This document shows positions 1 through 7,257 of a DNA stretch of 64,000 nucleotides, one piece after another. The notes under the pieces are model-generated. The model ran no database searches and was not told the origin of the DNA. It worked only from the letters and a program-made list of their open reading frames with translations. Where the stretch lies: NCBI RefSeq assembly GCF_014635345.1, contig NZ_BMCU01000002.1, positions 868,001-932,000 of the forward strand. Direction: 5' to 3'. Every line of letters begins with the position of its first letter. Within the stretch, counting starts at the first letter, position 1. This DNA comes from Rhodococcoides trifolii. GTDB taxonomy: Bacteria > Actinomycetota > Actinomycetes > Mycobacteriales > Mycobacteriaceae. The position numbers and the translations under genes were made by a program.

Positions 1-395
1 TCCGCGTAGACCTCGGCGGTGACGGGCGTACCGTCGATCTCCACGAATCCGTGCCGGCTGAAGAAGTCGACCTCGAAGGTCAAGACGAACACCCTCGTCA
101 GCTCGAGCTCGCGGGCCACCTCGATCAGCTTCGAGGTGACGAGATGACCGACGCCGTGACCCTTCACGCTGGGGTCGACGGCCACCGTACGTACTTCACC
201 GAGATCCGCCCACAGCACGTGCAGCGCTCCGCATCCGACGACTTCGTCGCCGAGCTGCGCCACCCAGAATTCCTGTACCGCCTCGTACAGGGTGACCAGA
301 TTCTTCTCGAGCAGGATGCGGCCGGCGTAGATGTCGATGAGGCGTTTGATGTCCTCGACGTCGGAGGTGCGGGCGCGACGGACGACGACAGTCAT
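1..395 (-). CDS. argA: Amino-acid N-acetyltransferase (GNAT), partial
   Basis: A GNAT-fold acetyltransferase beginning MTVVVRRARTSDVEDI, resembling the single-domain N-acetylglutamate synthase of mycobacteria (Rv2747 type), which makes N-acetylglutamate for arginine synthesis from acetyl-CoA and glutamate or glutamine. The acetyl-CoA loop is visible as VDPSVKGHGVGHLV around residue 70. The C-terminus lies beyond the left edge of the window. The start is fixed by a TACTGT -10 hexamer seven bases upstream of the ATG with no Shine-Dalgarno, a leaderless arrangement. The gene is divergent from pgsA, as in M. tuberculosis. Substrate assignment rests on family and synteny. Confidence 0.85.
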   Translation of the reverse strand, partial: MTVVVRRARTSDVEDIKRLIDIYAGRILLEKNLVTLYEAVQEFWVAQLGDEVVGCGALHVLWADLGEVRTVAVDPSVKGHGVGHLVTSKLIEVARELELTRVFVLTFEVDFFSRHGFVEIDGTPVTAEVYA

Positions 396-402
396 GGGGT
401 GA

Positions 403-408
403 ACAGTA
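403..408 (-). promoter_or_regulatory. Leaderless -10 element of argA
   Basis: TACTGT on the minus strand, separated by seven bases from the argA ATG. This spacing puts the transcription start at or next to the A of the start codon. No ribosome binding site lies between. Confidence 0.55.
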
Positions 409-438
409 GTGGTCGAGCGCAGAAGATATTGTGACCGT

Positions 439-486
439 GTGCCGTGCCCCGAGTTCACCCGCCGCGAGCGGTGGGCTGTTCGGTGA
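439..486 (+). CDS. Possible leaderless upstream ORF of pgsA (15 codons)
   Basis: A GTG six bases downstream of a TATTGT hexamer (427-432) opens a 15-codon frame, reading MPCPEFTRRERWAVR. Its TGA (484-486) overlaps the GTG proposed as the pgsA start (483-485) in a GTGA junction. This is the geometry of a leaderless leader peptide translationally coupled to the gene behind it. The frame is short and could be chance. The alternative is that pgsA itself begins at the GTG at 444. Confidence 0.3.
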   Translation: MPCPEFTRRERWAVR

Positions 487-1100
487 GCGAGCGGCACGGC
501 GGTGATTCCGTGAAACCCACAGCGGATGCGGTGATCTCGACTCCTCCTCTGCTCAACATCGCGAACGTGCTCACCGTGCTGCGCATCGCCCTCGTACCGG
601 TCTTCCTCGCTGCGTTGTTCGCCGAGGGCGGTCACGACACGTTCTGGCGCTGCATGGCGTTCACGGTGTTTGCGGTCGCGGCGGTGACGGATCGCATCGA
701 CGGCCAACTCGCACGTAAGCACGGCCTGGTGACCGAGTTCGGAAAGCTGGCCGACCCCATTGCCGACAAGGCGCTCATCGGTGCGGCAATGGTCGGATTG
801 TCGATGCTCGGCGATCTGCCGTGGTGGATCACCGTCGTCATCGCGGTCCGCGAACTGGGAATCACCGCACTGCGGTTCGCGGTGTTGCGTCACGGCGTGA
901 TCCCGGCCGGTCGCGGTGGCAAGCTCAAGACATTGGTCCAGAGCGTTGCGATCGGGCTCTACGTACTCCCGCTTCCGGACCTTGTCATGCCGGCGGCGAT
1001 GGTCGTCATGGGTGCGGCCGTGGTCCTCACGGTGGTGACCGGCATCGACTACCTCGTCCAAGCGGTCCGCCCCCGAGTTGCGGCGGTCACCGAGCCGTGA
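483..1100 (+). CDS. pgsA: CDP-diacylglycerol--glycerol-3-phosphate 3-phosphatidyltransferase-like enzyme
   Basis: Membrane CDP-alcohol phosphatidyltransferase of about 205 residues. The family signature is complete: D70, D73-G74, A77-R78, G87, D91 and D95 (around TDRIDGQLAR and KLADPIAD), which bind the metal and CDP-diacylglycerol. Hydrophobic segments lie near residues 28-48, 55-70, 95-115 and 155-190. It should transfer phosphatidyl to glycerol-3-phosphate for phosphatidylglycerol synthesis. The position matches pgsA3 (Rv2746c). The chosen GTG overlaps the stop of a possible upstream ORF, and a longer version from GTG 444 is possible. The next gene overlaps its stop codon (TGATG), indicating an operon. 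Confidence 0.85.
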   Translation: MSERHGGDSVKPTADAVISTPPLLNIANVLTVLRIALVPVFLAALFAEGGHDTFWRCMAFTVFAVAAVTDRIDGQLARKHGLVTEFGKLADPIADKALIGAAMVGLSMLGDLPWWITVVIAVRELGITALRFAVLRHGVIPAGRGGKLKTLVQSVAIGLYVLPLPDLVMPAAMVVMGAAVVLTVVTGIDYLVQAVRPRVAAVTEP

Positions 1101-1597
1101 TGGATCCACTGGCAGACCTCGGCCCGGTACGTGAGTTGGTCGGCGCACTCGCGTCCCGAGGACAGACAGTCGCCACCGCGGAGTCCTTGACGGCAGGACT
1201 GCTCTCCGCGACTCTCGGCGGCGTGCCCGGTGTGAGTGCGGTGTTGCGCGGCGGTCTCGTCGTCTACGCGACCGATCTGAAGGCGTCGCTGGCGGGTGTG
1301 TCCGACGACGTCCTCGGGCGCGACGGTCCCGTCGCCGAGTCGACGGCCGGCGAGCTGGCCGTCGGTGCGGCTGCCAGGTGCGCAGCGACCTGGGGTGTCG
1401 GATTGACCGGTGTCGCGGGCCCCGATACGCAGGACGGGCACCGCGCCGGAACGGTGTTCCTCGGTTTTCACGGCCCGGACGGCACGGATGTCGTGAAGTT
1501 GCAGCTCACGGGGGACCGCTGGTTCGTCCGGTCCCACGCGGTCCGCGAAGCCGTGTCGCACTTGCTCGACCGCGTCACGCGAACCGACACGGGATAG
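1100..1597 (+). CDS. CinA C-terminal domain amidohydrolase
   Basis: A 165-residue stand-alone CinA C-terminal (PncC) domain. The family converts nicotinamide mononucleotide to nicotinic acid mononucleotide in NAD salvage. Visible motifs are TVATAESLTAGLLS near residue 21 and GLTGVAGPDTQDG near residue 100, both typical of the active-site region. The N-terminal molybdopterin-binding half of full-length CinA is absent, as in many actinobacterial paralogues. It starts inside the pgsA stop codon (TGATG), so the two are translationally coupled. Family assignment is strong; the physiological substrate is inferred. Confidence 0.85.
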   Translation: MDPLADLGPVRELVGALASRGQTVATAESLTAGLLSATLGGVPGVSAVLRGGLVVYATDLKASLAGVSDDVLGRDGPVAESTAGELAVGAAARCAATWGVGLTGVAGPDTQDGHRAGTVFLGFHGPDGTDVVKLQLTGDRWFVRSHAVREAVSHLLDRVTRTDTG

Positions 1598-1614
1598 GCT
1601 TGCACGACACGCTC

Positions 1615-1642
1615 GGGAACCATCCGGCACCCGGCAGACGTT
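1615..1642 (+). promoter_or_regulatory. ECF-sigma (SigE/SigH-like) promoter of clgR
   Basis: GGGAAC (1615-1620) and CGTT (1639-1642) are separated by 18 bases, 35 bases before the clgR ATG. This matches the extracytoplasmic-stress promoter type that drives clgR in mycobacteria. The identical spacing occurs before sigB in this window. A strong Shine-Dalgarno (GAAGGAGGGG) precedes the ATG. Confidence 0.6.
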
Positions 1643-1676
1643 GGCATTGAGACGGACACGATGAAGGAGGGGCCGC

Positions 1677-2015
1677 ATGGCGCTGCTCTTGCGTGAGGCA
1701 CTCGGTGACAGTCTTCGACGCACTCGGGTATCTCAAAGCCGAACACTGCGCGAGGTCTCCAACACGGCACGAGTGAGCCTCGGATATCTCTCCGAGGTCG
1801 AGCGCGGCCGCAAGGAGGCGTCGAGCGAACTGCTCAATGCCATTTGTGACGCGCTGGCGGTTCCGCTGGCCGCCGTCCTCTACGACGTCAGCGAAACGAT
1901 GTCCGACGCACCGGTTCGCGCCGACTCGGTCGAGGTCGACAAGGCCGCGCACATTTCCGACGAGACCAGGGTCGTCATTCCGGCACCCGCACCGAGGGCC
2001 CTCGCGGCTGCGTAG
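1677..2015 (+). CDS. clgR: ClgR transcriptional activator
   Basis: A 112-residue XRE-type helix-turn-helix protein, the size of mycobacterial ClgR. The HTH covers about residues 10-65 ([25 protein letters not shown]). ClgR activates clp protease genes and, in mycobacteria, the psp operon. The C-terminus is ALAAA, a hydrophobic-alanine tail like the ClpP-recognised ends described for actinobacterial ClgR, so the protein is probably degraded by the protease it induces. It heads a co-directional clgR-pspA-pspM cluster behind an ECF-type promoter, the same layout as Rv2745c-Rv2743c. Confidence 0.92.
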   Translation: MALLLREALGDSLRRTRVSQSRTLREVSNTARVSLGYLSEVERGRKEASSELLNAICDALAVPLAAVLYDVSETMSDAPVRADSVEVDKAAHISDETRVVIPAPAPRALAAA

Positions 2016-2109
2016 TCTTGCAGCACGCCACGGCGTCGGTCGTGGAATCATGCCAGGAAAGCCGTAGTCGCGATCGTCGCGGCAGAATTCATGGAGGCGG
2101 GACCAAGCA

Positions 2110-2931
2110 ATGGCCAATCCTTTCGTCAAGGGCTGGAAGTACCTCATGGCCCTCTTCAACTCGAAAATCGACGAGAAGGCCGACCCTCAGGTTCAGATCC
2201 AGCAGGCCATCGAAGACGCTCAGCGTCAGCATCAGGCGCTGTCCCAGCAGGCTGCGTCCGTCATCGGTAACCAGCGCCAGCTCGAGATGAAGCTCAGTCG
2301 TCAGCTCGACGAGGTCGAAAAGCTCAACGCGAATGCGCGGCAAGCCGTCACACTCGCCGATCAGGCGGGCGCCGCCGGCGACGTCGAGAAGGCAACGCAG
2401 TACACCAACGCGGCGGAGGCATTCGCTGCCCAGCTCGTGACTGCGGAGCAGAACGTCGAAGACCTCAAGGTGCTCCACGATCAGGCGCTGCAGGCAGCCA
2501 CTCAAGCGAAGAAGGCCGTCGAGCAGAACGCGATGTCGCTGCAGGCCAAGGTCGCCGAGCGCACCAAGCTGCTGAGCCAGCTCGAGCAGGCCAAGATGCA
2601 GGAGCAGGTCAGCGCGTCGTTGCGGTCGATGGACTCCACGCTGTCCGCGCCGGGTAACACTCCCAGCCTCGACGCCGTGCGCGACAAGATCGAGAAGCGC
2701 TACGCGAACGCTCTGGGTTCGGCCGAGCTCGCTCAGAACTCGGTGCAGGGCCGGATGATGGAAGTTCAGCAGGCGAGTGTCCAGATGGCCGGGCATTCTC
2801 GGCTCGAGCAGATTCGGGCCTCGATGGCCGGCGACTCGCTGACGTCGGGAACACCGTCGACGCAGAAGAACTTGTCCGCGCCCGCGCAGCCGGCGACGGA
2901 ACCGCCGAGCCAGACCGGTTCTGCCGGCTAG
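2110..2931 (+). CDS. pspA: Phage shock protein A (PspA/IM30 family)
   Basis: A 273-residue, almost entirely helical coiled-coil protein of the PspA/IM30 family, homologous to the mycobacterial 35 kDa antigen Rv2744c. It starts [20 protein letters not shown], an amphipathic N-terminus that binds membranes, followed by the conserved [17 protein letters not shown] segment. Long heptad-rich helices run to about residue 220, with a low-complexity tail after that. It coats damaged inner membrane during envelope stress and can restrain its regulator. Gene order clgR-pspA-pspM places it in the actinobacterial Psp system. Confidence 0.93.
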   Translation: MANPFVKGWKYLMALFNSKIDEKADPQVQIQQAIEDAQRQHQALSQQAASVIGNQRQLEMKLSRQLDEVEKLNANARQAVTLADQAGAAGDVEKATQYTNAAEAFAAQLVTAEQNVEDLKVLHDQALQAATQAKKAVEQNAMSLQAKVAERTKLLSQLEQAKMQEQVSASLRSMDSTLSAPGNTPSLDAVRDKIEKRYANALGSAELAQNSVQGRMMEVQQASVQMAGHSRLEQIRASMAGDSLTSGTPSTQKNLSAPAQPATEPPSQTGSAG

Positions 2932-2944
2932 AACCTGACTCACG

Positions 2945-3688
2945 ATGGCGCGCTCGGACTTCGGTGACTCGGTGGCCGGCGCGGCTCGCCCTGTCATCGA
3001 CTTCGTTCGATCGCGGGCAGATCCGCGCAAGAAGGAGATCCGACGCCGTCGGCGGACCCGACGCAAGGCCTCCTTCTTCGGCGCGGCGTCCGGCTCCACA
3101 GCGGTCGGCACGGCAGCAGTGGCAGTGGCATCCGCACCCGAATGGCTCGTGGTCACCGGTGGCGGCGCGGCTGCGGTGTTCGCCGTCCCCGCAGTGCTCG
3201 CGGTGAGCCGATACCGACGTATGCGCGGCGTGCCGCTTCCGCCTGCCAAGCCTCGCAAGCGAGCGCTGCCGCCGTGGGGATCGGCCGCCCGAGCACCGAT
3301 GATGCGGCTCACGGGCGCGGAGCAGAGTCTGCACCACCTCCTCGCCATGGTGGCCAGATCGGGTGCCATCGCCACGGGCGATCTGGACGACACCGCACGA
3401 ATCGCGTCGGGGGCAGCGGAATCGCTCGATCAGGTTGCCGTCGACATCGTCGAGATGGAACGAGCCGCGCAAGGTAGCCCAAGAGCCGCCGAGCACCTCG
3501 CCACCAGCATCGACGCTGCGGTCGAGGAGCTCGACCAGGGCGTCGACCAATTCGACGAACTGGTGGCCGCCGCAGCGCAACTCACCTCACCCGGAGTGTC
3601 CGGCCCCGATACCAGGCGCGATGCGCTGCTCTTCGCGTCGGACCGGCTTCGCGGGTTCGCATACGCACTGGACGAACTGCGGCCCTGA
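2945..3688 (+). CDS. pspM: Psp-system membrane partner PspM
   Basis: A 247-residue protein immediately after pspA in the position of Rv2743c (PspM). A basic N-terminal stretch (RRRRRTRRKASFF near 34-46) precedes two close hydrophobic segments at about 47-65 and 70-90. The rest is a helical cytoplasmic domain. In mycobacteria PspM is the integral-membrane partner that recruits PspA to the envelope. The 13-base gap after pspA supports co-transcription. Identification rests on position and architecture more than on catalytic motifs, since the family has none. Confidence 0.75.
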   Translation: MARSDFGDSVAGAARPVIDFVRSRADPRKKEIRRRRRTRRKASFFGAASGSTAVGTAAVAVASAPEWLVVTGGGAAAVFAVPAVLAVSRYRRMRGVPLPPAKPRKRALPPWGSAARAPMMRLTGAEQSLHHLLAMVARSGAIATGDLDDTARIASGAAESLDQVAVDIVEMERAAQGSPRAAEHLATSIDAAVEELDQGVDQFDELVAAAAQLTSPGVSGPDTRRDALLFASDRLRGFAYALDELRP

Positions 3689-3791
3689 GCCGTCGGTCGG
3701 GGTCATGCAGGGGTTGGCCCTGATCTTTCCCTGATCTTGTTGCTCGGGAGGCGATTTCGGGTTCATCGCGTGCCACGATCGACTCATGAAG

Positions 3792-3810
3792 CGATCGGAC
3801 GATCCGATCG
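3792..3810. repeat. Short perfect inverted repeat before the small membrane protein
   Basis: CGATCGG and CCGATCG arms separated by five bases, lying 22 bases upstream of the ATG at 3833 and just before its Shine-Dalgarno. It could be an operator or a small RNA hairpin in the leader. No protein can be assigned. Confidence 0.4.
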
Positions 3811-3832
3811 CCACAGCGAAGGAGTCGGTGTC

Positions 3833-4003
3833 ATGTTCTGGAAGATAGTTCTCGGAATCGTTCTCGTGTGGATCGTGCTGACCGTTGTCGGCGCGCTCGT
3901 GAAGTTCCTGTTCCCGCTGATAGCGCTGTCGGTTCTGGTGTTCGGCCTCTACCTGCTCTTCAAGGCGATGGGGAAGAAGGACCGCGCCGATATGCCGCTC
4001 TGA
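3833..4003 (+). CDS. Small hydrophobic membrane protein of the psp region
   Basis: A 56-residue protein beginning MFWKIVLGIVLVWIVLTVVG, with two hydrophobic stretches (about 4-24 and 28-47) and a basic tail, so probably a two-helix membrane hairpin or one long helix. The start is supported by a GAAGGAG Shine-Dalgarno. I recognise no named family. It sits where mycobacteria carry the fourth psp gene (pspN), and it may be an accessory membrane component of the Psp response, but that is inference from location only. Confidence 0.6.
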   Translation: MFWKIVLGIVLVWIVLTVVGALVKFLFPLIALSVLVFGLYLLFKAMGKKDRADMPL

Positions 4004-4008
4004 CGGTC

Positions 4009-4014
4009 TAGGGT
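4009..4014 (+). promoter_or_regulatory. Leaderless -10 element of the glycosyltransferase gene
   Basis: TAGGGT followed by six bases and the GTG start at 4021, with no ribosome binding site between. This both predicts a leaderless transcript and fixes the GTG as the start. Confidence 0.5.
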
Positions 4015-4020
4015 GGGCGC

Positions 4021-5169
4021 GTGCGAGTGGCGGTGGTGGCAGGTCCCGACCCGGGCCACGCGTTTCCGGCGATCGCTCTGTCTCGGCAGTTCCTACGCAG
4101 CGGCGACGAGCCGATTCTGTTCACCGGTGACCGTTGGCTGACCGCGGCCCGGTCGGCCGGCGTGAACAGTCGCGAACTTCGGGGATTGGCGCCGCGCAGC
4201 ACCGATGACGACGACGATGCCGGGCAACGTATCCATGCCCGTGCTGCACACATGTCGACCTTGCTGCTCGACGATCTGCGTTCGGCCGATGTCGATCTCG
4301 TCGTGTCGGACGTGCTGACGGCCTGCGGTGGGATAGCGGCCGAGCGACTGGGTCTGCCGTGGCTCGAACTGCTTCCGCACCCTCTCTATTCTGCGTCGAA
4401 GTCGTTGCCGCCCTTGGGCAGTGGGCTTGCTCCAGGCTCCGGTGTCCGCGGACGTGCGCGCGATTCGATCATGCGTACGCTCACTGCTCGTTCCATTCGC
4501 CAAGGACGGCGACAGCGCGGCGAAGCCCGCTCGACCGTCGGTTTGCCCAGCGTCGATCCCGGTCCCGCCATGACGCTGGTGGCCACGATTCCGGCGCTCG
4601 AAGTGCCTCGTTCGGATTGGCCGTCGAATGCTCGCCTGGTGGGGCCCTTGCTGTGGGAGCCGACGAACACCGTGCTGACACCGCCACCCGGCGACGACCC
4701 GCTCGTGATGATCGCTCCCTCCACCGCGTTCACCGGCGCAGACGGCATGGTCGAGGCCGCCGTCGAGGGGCTGAGCGATGCCGGGGTGCGCGTGATGGTC
4801 AGCATGGTCGACGAGCCGCCCGCCGATCTCCCGCCCTGGGTGGTCGCGGGATTGGGTCGGCAGGACGTGATGCTGCGCGACGCCGAGGTGGTCGTGTGCG
4901 GCAGTGGTCATGGTCTGTTGGTGAAGGCATTGACTGCCGGCGTGCCGGTGGTCGCGATTCCGGGTGGCGGCGATCAGTGGGAACTGGCCAATCGTGCTGC
5001 ACGCCAGGGGAGTGCGGTGCTGGTGCGCCCGTTCTCCCCGGAATCGGTGCGCGACGCGGTATCGACCGTGCTCACCGATCCGTCGTACACCGCGGCGGCG
5101 CGGCGAGCGGCGCGGGGAGCGGCCGCGGTGAAGGATCCGGTGGCGGTGTGCCGGAGTGTGGTGAGGTAG
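4021..5169 (+). CDS. UDP-glycosyltransferase-like protein (GT-B fold)
   Basis: A 382-residue protein similar in shape to the MGT/UGT glycosyltransferases, corresponding by position to Rv2739c. The N-terminal half opens with VRVAVVAGPDPGHAFPAIAL, the acceptor-side Rossmann start. The C-terminal half carries the nucleotide-sugar binding region VVVCGSGHGLLVKALTAGVPVV (written in part) and IPGGGDQWELANRAARQG near residues 320-340, equivalent to the H-G-G and DQ motifs of the family. Substrate unknown. It is leaderless from its own promoter and precedes DUF3046 and recA. Confidence 0.75.
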   Translation: MRVAVVAGPDPGHAFPAIALSRQFLRSGDEPILFTGDRWLTAARSAGVNSRELRGLAPRSTDDDDDAGQRIHARAAHMSTLLLDDLRSADVDLVVSDVLTACGGIAAERLGLPWLELLPHPLYSASKSLPPLGSGLAPGSGVRGRARDSIMRTLTARSIRQGRRQRGEARSTVGLPSVDPGPAMTLVATIPALEVPRSDWPSNARLVGPLLWEPTNTVLTPPPGDDPLVMIAPSTAFTGADGMVEAAVEGLSDAGVRVMVSMVDEPPADLPPWVVAGLGRQDVMLRDAEVVVCGSGHGLLVKALTAGVPVVAIPGGGDQWELANRAARQGSAVLVRPFSPESVRDAVSTVLTDPSYTAAARRAARGAAAVKDPVAVCRSVVR

Positions 5170-5170
5170 C

Positions 5171-5176
5171 TACGGT
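5171..5176 (+). promoter_or_regulatory. Leaderless -10 element of the DUF3046 gene
   Basis: TACGGT followed by seven bases and GTG at 5184. It decides in favour of the GTG start over the ATG two codons later. Confidence 0.5.
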
Positions 5177-5183
5177 GGAGCGC

Positions 5184-5378
5184 GTGCGCATGACCGACTT
5201 CCACGAACGTATCGAGACCCAGTTCGGTCGAATTCGAGGCGATTCCATCCTCGTCGACCACGTGATCATCAGCCTGGGCGGACTGACTGGCGCGCAGGCC
5301 ATCGAAGCCGGGGTGGACCCCAAAGAGGTCTGGCTCGCACTGTGCGCCGAGTTCGACGTTCCCAAATCTGTCTGGTGA
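5184..5378 (+). CDS. DUF3046 family protein
   Basis: A 64-residue protein reading MRMTDFHERIETQFG at its start and FDVPKSVW at its end, a DUF3046 member matching Rv2738c, which also lies just upstream of recA. No enzymatic motif is visible. In mycobacteria the same domain is reported in the psp-linked protein PspN, so a link to the Psp locus 1.2 kb upstream is possible but unproven. Starting at GTG 5184 gives the M-R-x-T-x-F-H start typical of the family and fits the leaderless -10. Confidence 0.8.
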   Translation: MRMTDFHERIETQFGRIRGDSILVDHVIISLGGLTGAQAIEAGVDPKEVWLALCAEFDVPKSVW

Positions 5379-5418
5379 CAGTTGGGTCGAACTTCGTGCG
5401 GCGTGTCTCGCCACCGAA

Positions 5419-5441
5419 TCGAACAGGTGTTCCCCTATAGT
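5419..5441 (+). promoter_or_regulatory. SOS box and -10 element of recA
   Basis: TCGAAC-AGGT-GTTCCC (5419-5434) matches the actinobacterial LexA consensus TCGAAC-N4-GTTCGA at ten of twelve positions. It is followed directly by TATAGT (5436-5441), a good -10 hexamer. LexA bound here would block recA transcription. Confidence 0.7.
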
Positions 5442-5521
5442 TGGGTCGGAACGCGGTGAGAACGGCTGGCGCAGATCCGGGCGAGCAGTTCTTGTCGGTA
5501 CCCGCATCTACCGTATCGGCA

Positions 5522-5584
5522 GATCGTGCGGGAAGGCCGGAGGCGGCCGGATCGTACGGGAAGGCCGGAGGCCGGCCGGATCGT
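5522..5584 (+). repeat. Tandem duplication in the recA leader
   Basis: Two nearly identical GC-rich units, 5522-5549 (28 bases) and 5550-5578 (29 bases), beginning GATCGTGCGGGAAGGCCGG and GATCGTACGGGAAGGCCGG. A third unit is cut off after GATCGT (5579-5584). The second unit contains a perfect GGCCGG/CCGGCC hairpin with a three-base loop (5563-5577). The array lies inside the recA 5' untranslated region, ending 28 bases before the ATG. Confidence 0.85.
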
Positions 5585-5612
5585 TGGAGAAGACCACTCG
5601 AAGGAGAACATG

Positions 5613-6659
5613 ATGGCCGCAGCAGCATACGACCGGGACAAAGCACTCGATCTTGCTCTCGCTCAGATCGACAAGAATTTCGGCAAGGGCTCGGTGATGC
5701 GTCTCGGTGACGAGGCTCGCGTGCCCATCGCGGTGATCCCCACGGGATCCATCGCACTGGACGTCGCGCTTGGCATCGGAGGGTTGCCGCGCGGACGTGT
5801 CGTCGAGATATACGGCCCGGAATCCTCGGGTAAGACCACGGTGGCACTGCACGCCGTGGCAAACGCCCAGGCGGCCGGCGGTATCGCCGCGTTCATCGAT
5901 GCCGAGCACGCGCTCGATCCCGATTACGCCCAGAAGCTCGGTGTCGACACCGATGCCCTGCTCGTCTCGCAGCCCGATACCGGTGAGCAAGCGCTGGAAA
6001 TCGCGGACATGCTGATTCGCTCCGGCGCGCTCGACATCCTCGTCGTCGACTCCGTGGCCGCCCTGGTGCCCCGCGCCGAGATCGAAGGCGAGATGGGTGA
6101 CAGCCATGTCGGTCTGCAGGCTCGCCTCATGAGCCAGGCACTGCGCAAGATCACCGGTGCCATCAGCGCATCCAACACCACCGTGATCTTCATCAACCAG
6201 CTGCGTGAGAAGATCGGCGTCATGTTCGGGTCTCCCGAAACCACAACCGGCGGTAAGGCGTTGAAGTTCTACGCGTCCGTCCGCCTTGACATCCGACGTA
6301 TCGAGACGCTCAAGGACGGTACCGACGCAGTCGGTAACCGCACCCGCGTCAAGGTCGTCAAGAACAAGGTCTCGCCGCCGTTCAAGCAGGCCGAGTTCGA
6401 CATCCTCTACGGCCGCGGCATCAGTAAGGAAGGCTCGCTCATCGACATGGGTGTCGAGCACGGCTTCGTCCGCAAGTCGGGTTCGTGGTTCACCTACGAG
6501 GGCGACCAGCTCGGCCAGGGCAAGGAGAACGCTCGCAAGTTCCTGCTCGAGAACACCGACATCCGCGACGAGATAGAGAAGAAGATCAAGGAGAAGCTCG
6601 GCATCGGTGCGGACGTTCGCGACGCCGCCGAGGTTGCGCCGGCTCCGGTCGACTTCTAG
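5613..6659 (+). CDS. recA: Recombinase RecA
   Basis: A 348-residue RecA, normal length. It binds single-stranded DNA, carries out strand exchange and triggers LexA self-cleavage. Walker A is GPESSGKT at 68-75; the MAW motif and L2 region ([10 protein letters not shown]) are intact. There is no intein, unlike RecA of M. tuberculosis. The start ATG at 5613 has an AAGGAG Shine-Dalgarno six bases upstream; an overlapping ATG at 5610 is also possible. An SOS box and -10 lie 170 bases upstream and a duplicated leader lies between. recX follows after five bases. Confidence 0.97.
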   Translation: MAAAAYDRDKALDLALAQIDKNFGKGSVMRLGDEARVPIAVIPTGSIALDVALGIGGLPRGRVVEIYGPESSGKTTVALHAVANAQAAGGIAAFIDAEHALDPDYAQKLGVDTDALLVSQPDTGEQALEIADMLIRSGALDILVVDSVAALVPRAEIEGEMGDSHVGLQARLMSQALRKITGAISASNTTVIFINQLREKIGVMFGSPETTTGGKALKFYASVRLDIRRIETLKDGTDAVGNRTRVKVVKNKVSPPFKQAEFDILYGRGISKEGSLIDMGVEHGFVRKSGSWFTYEGDQLGQGKENARKFLLENTDIRDEIEKKIKEKLGIGADVRDAAEVAPAPVDF

Positions 6660-6664
6660 ACGTA

Positions 6665-7252
6665 GTGCGCGAGCAACGCGCCGACCGGCCGGGCGCCCGA
6701 GATCATTCGGGCGCCCGGTCGCGTCCGGAGGGCGGCACCGAGGCTCAGGCCAAGGACGTGTGTCTCCGGTACCTCACCGACCGAGCACGCAGCCGAAAAG
6801 AGTTGGCGGACAAGCTGACCACGAAGGGTTTCGCGCCGGACATCATCGAGCGGGTACTCGATCGTCTCACCGACATCAAACTGATCGACGACGTCGAGTT
6901 CGCTCAGCAGTGGGTCAATTCTCGGCACACGTATTCCGGTCGCGGGAAGCGCGCAATCGGGATGGAACTGCGCACCAAAGGCATCAGTCAGGACATCGCC
7001 GCAGAGGCACTGGACACGATCGACGGTGACGACGAACGTGAGCGCGCCCGCGAACTGATCGTCAAGAAGATGCGCACCCTGGCACGGTCCGACAACCTGG
7101 CGACGACGGACCGGGCGGAGCGGGACAAGATCGTACGCAAGCTGGTGTCAATGTTGGCGCGCAGGGGATTTGCGCAGGGCATGGCGTTCGAGGTGGTCAA
7201 GACAGAGCTCGAGGCCCACGGCGCGGACGCCGAAGGCCTCGAGGTGGAGTAG
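6665..7252 (+). CDS. recX: Regulatory protein RecX
   Basis: A 195-residue RecX, which binds inside the RecA filament and limits its activity. It is made of the usual three-helix repeats, e.g. RSRKELADKLTTKGF and DNLATTDRAERDKIVRKLV. It lies five bases after recA as in most actinobacteria. The only start upstream of the conserved domain is GTG 6665, so about 30 poorly conserved residues precede the domain, and these are encoded across a strong hairpin (6689-6718). The end of the gene contains another stem-loop facing the convergent gluD. Confidence 0.92.
   Translation: MREQRADRPGARDHSGARSRPEGGTEAQAKDVCLRYLTDRARSRKELADKLTTKGFAPDIIERVLDRLTDIKLIDDVEFAQQWVNSRHTYSGRGKRAIGMELRTKGISQDIAAEALDTIDGDDERERARELIVKKMRTLARSDNLATTDRAERDKIVRKLVSMLARRGFAQGMAFEVVKTELEAHGADAEGLEVE
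6689..6718 (+). promoter_or_regulatory. Twelve-bp hairpin between recA and the recX domain
   Basis: Perfect stem CCGGGCGCCCGA / TCGGGCGCCCGG with a GATCAT loop, 30 bases after the recA stop and inside the first codons of recX. It has no U tract. It could act as a partial terminator or translation barrier that keeps RecX low relative to RecA. Confidence 0.6.
7208..7243. terminator. Hairpin at the recX/gluD convergence, inside recX
   Basis: Nine-bp perfect stem CTCGAGGCC / GGCCTCGAG (7208-7216, 7235-7243) with a second GGCG/CGCC stem nested in the loop. It lies inside the last codons of recX and 14 bases past the end of gluD on the other strand, so it could terminate both. Confidence 0.4.
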
Positions 7253-7257
7253 CGGTA

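Noticed and set aside
2089..3393. Long minus-strand open frames opposite pspA and pspM
   Set aside because: They are antisense shadows produced by GC-rich codon bias; the plus-strand genes have family motifs, Shine-Dalgarno sequences and conserved order.
5522..5584. Repeat array as a CRISPR
   Set aside because: Units are directly abutting with no spacers, only two and a bit copies, and no cas genes in the window.
5613..6659. Possible RecA intein, as in M. tuberculosis
   Set aside because: The frame is 348 codons, normal RecA length, and the usual insertion region is uninterrupted.
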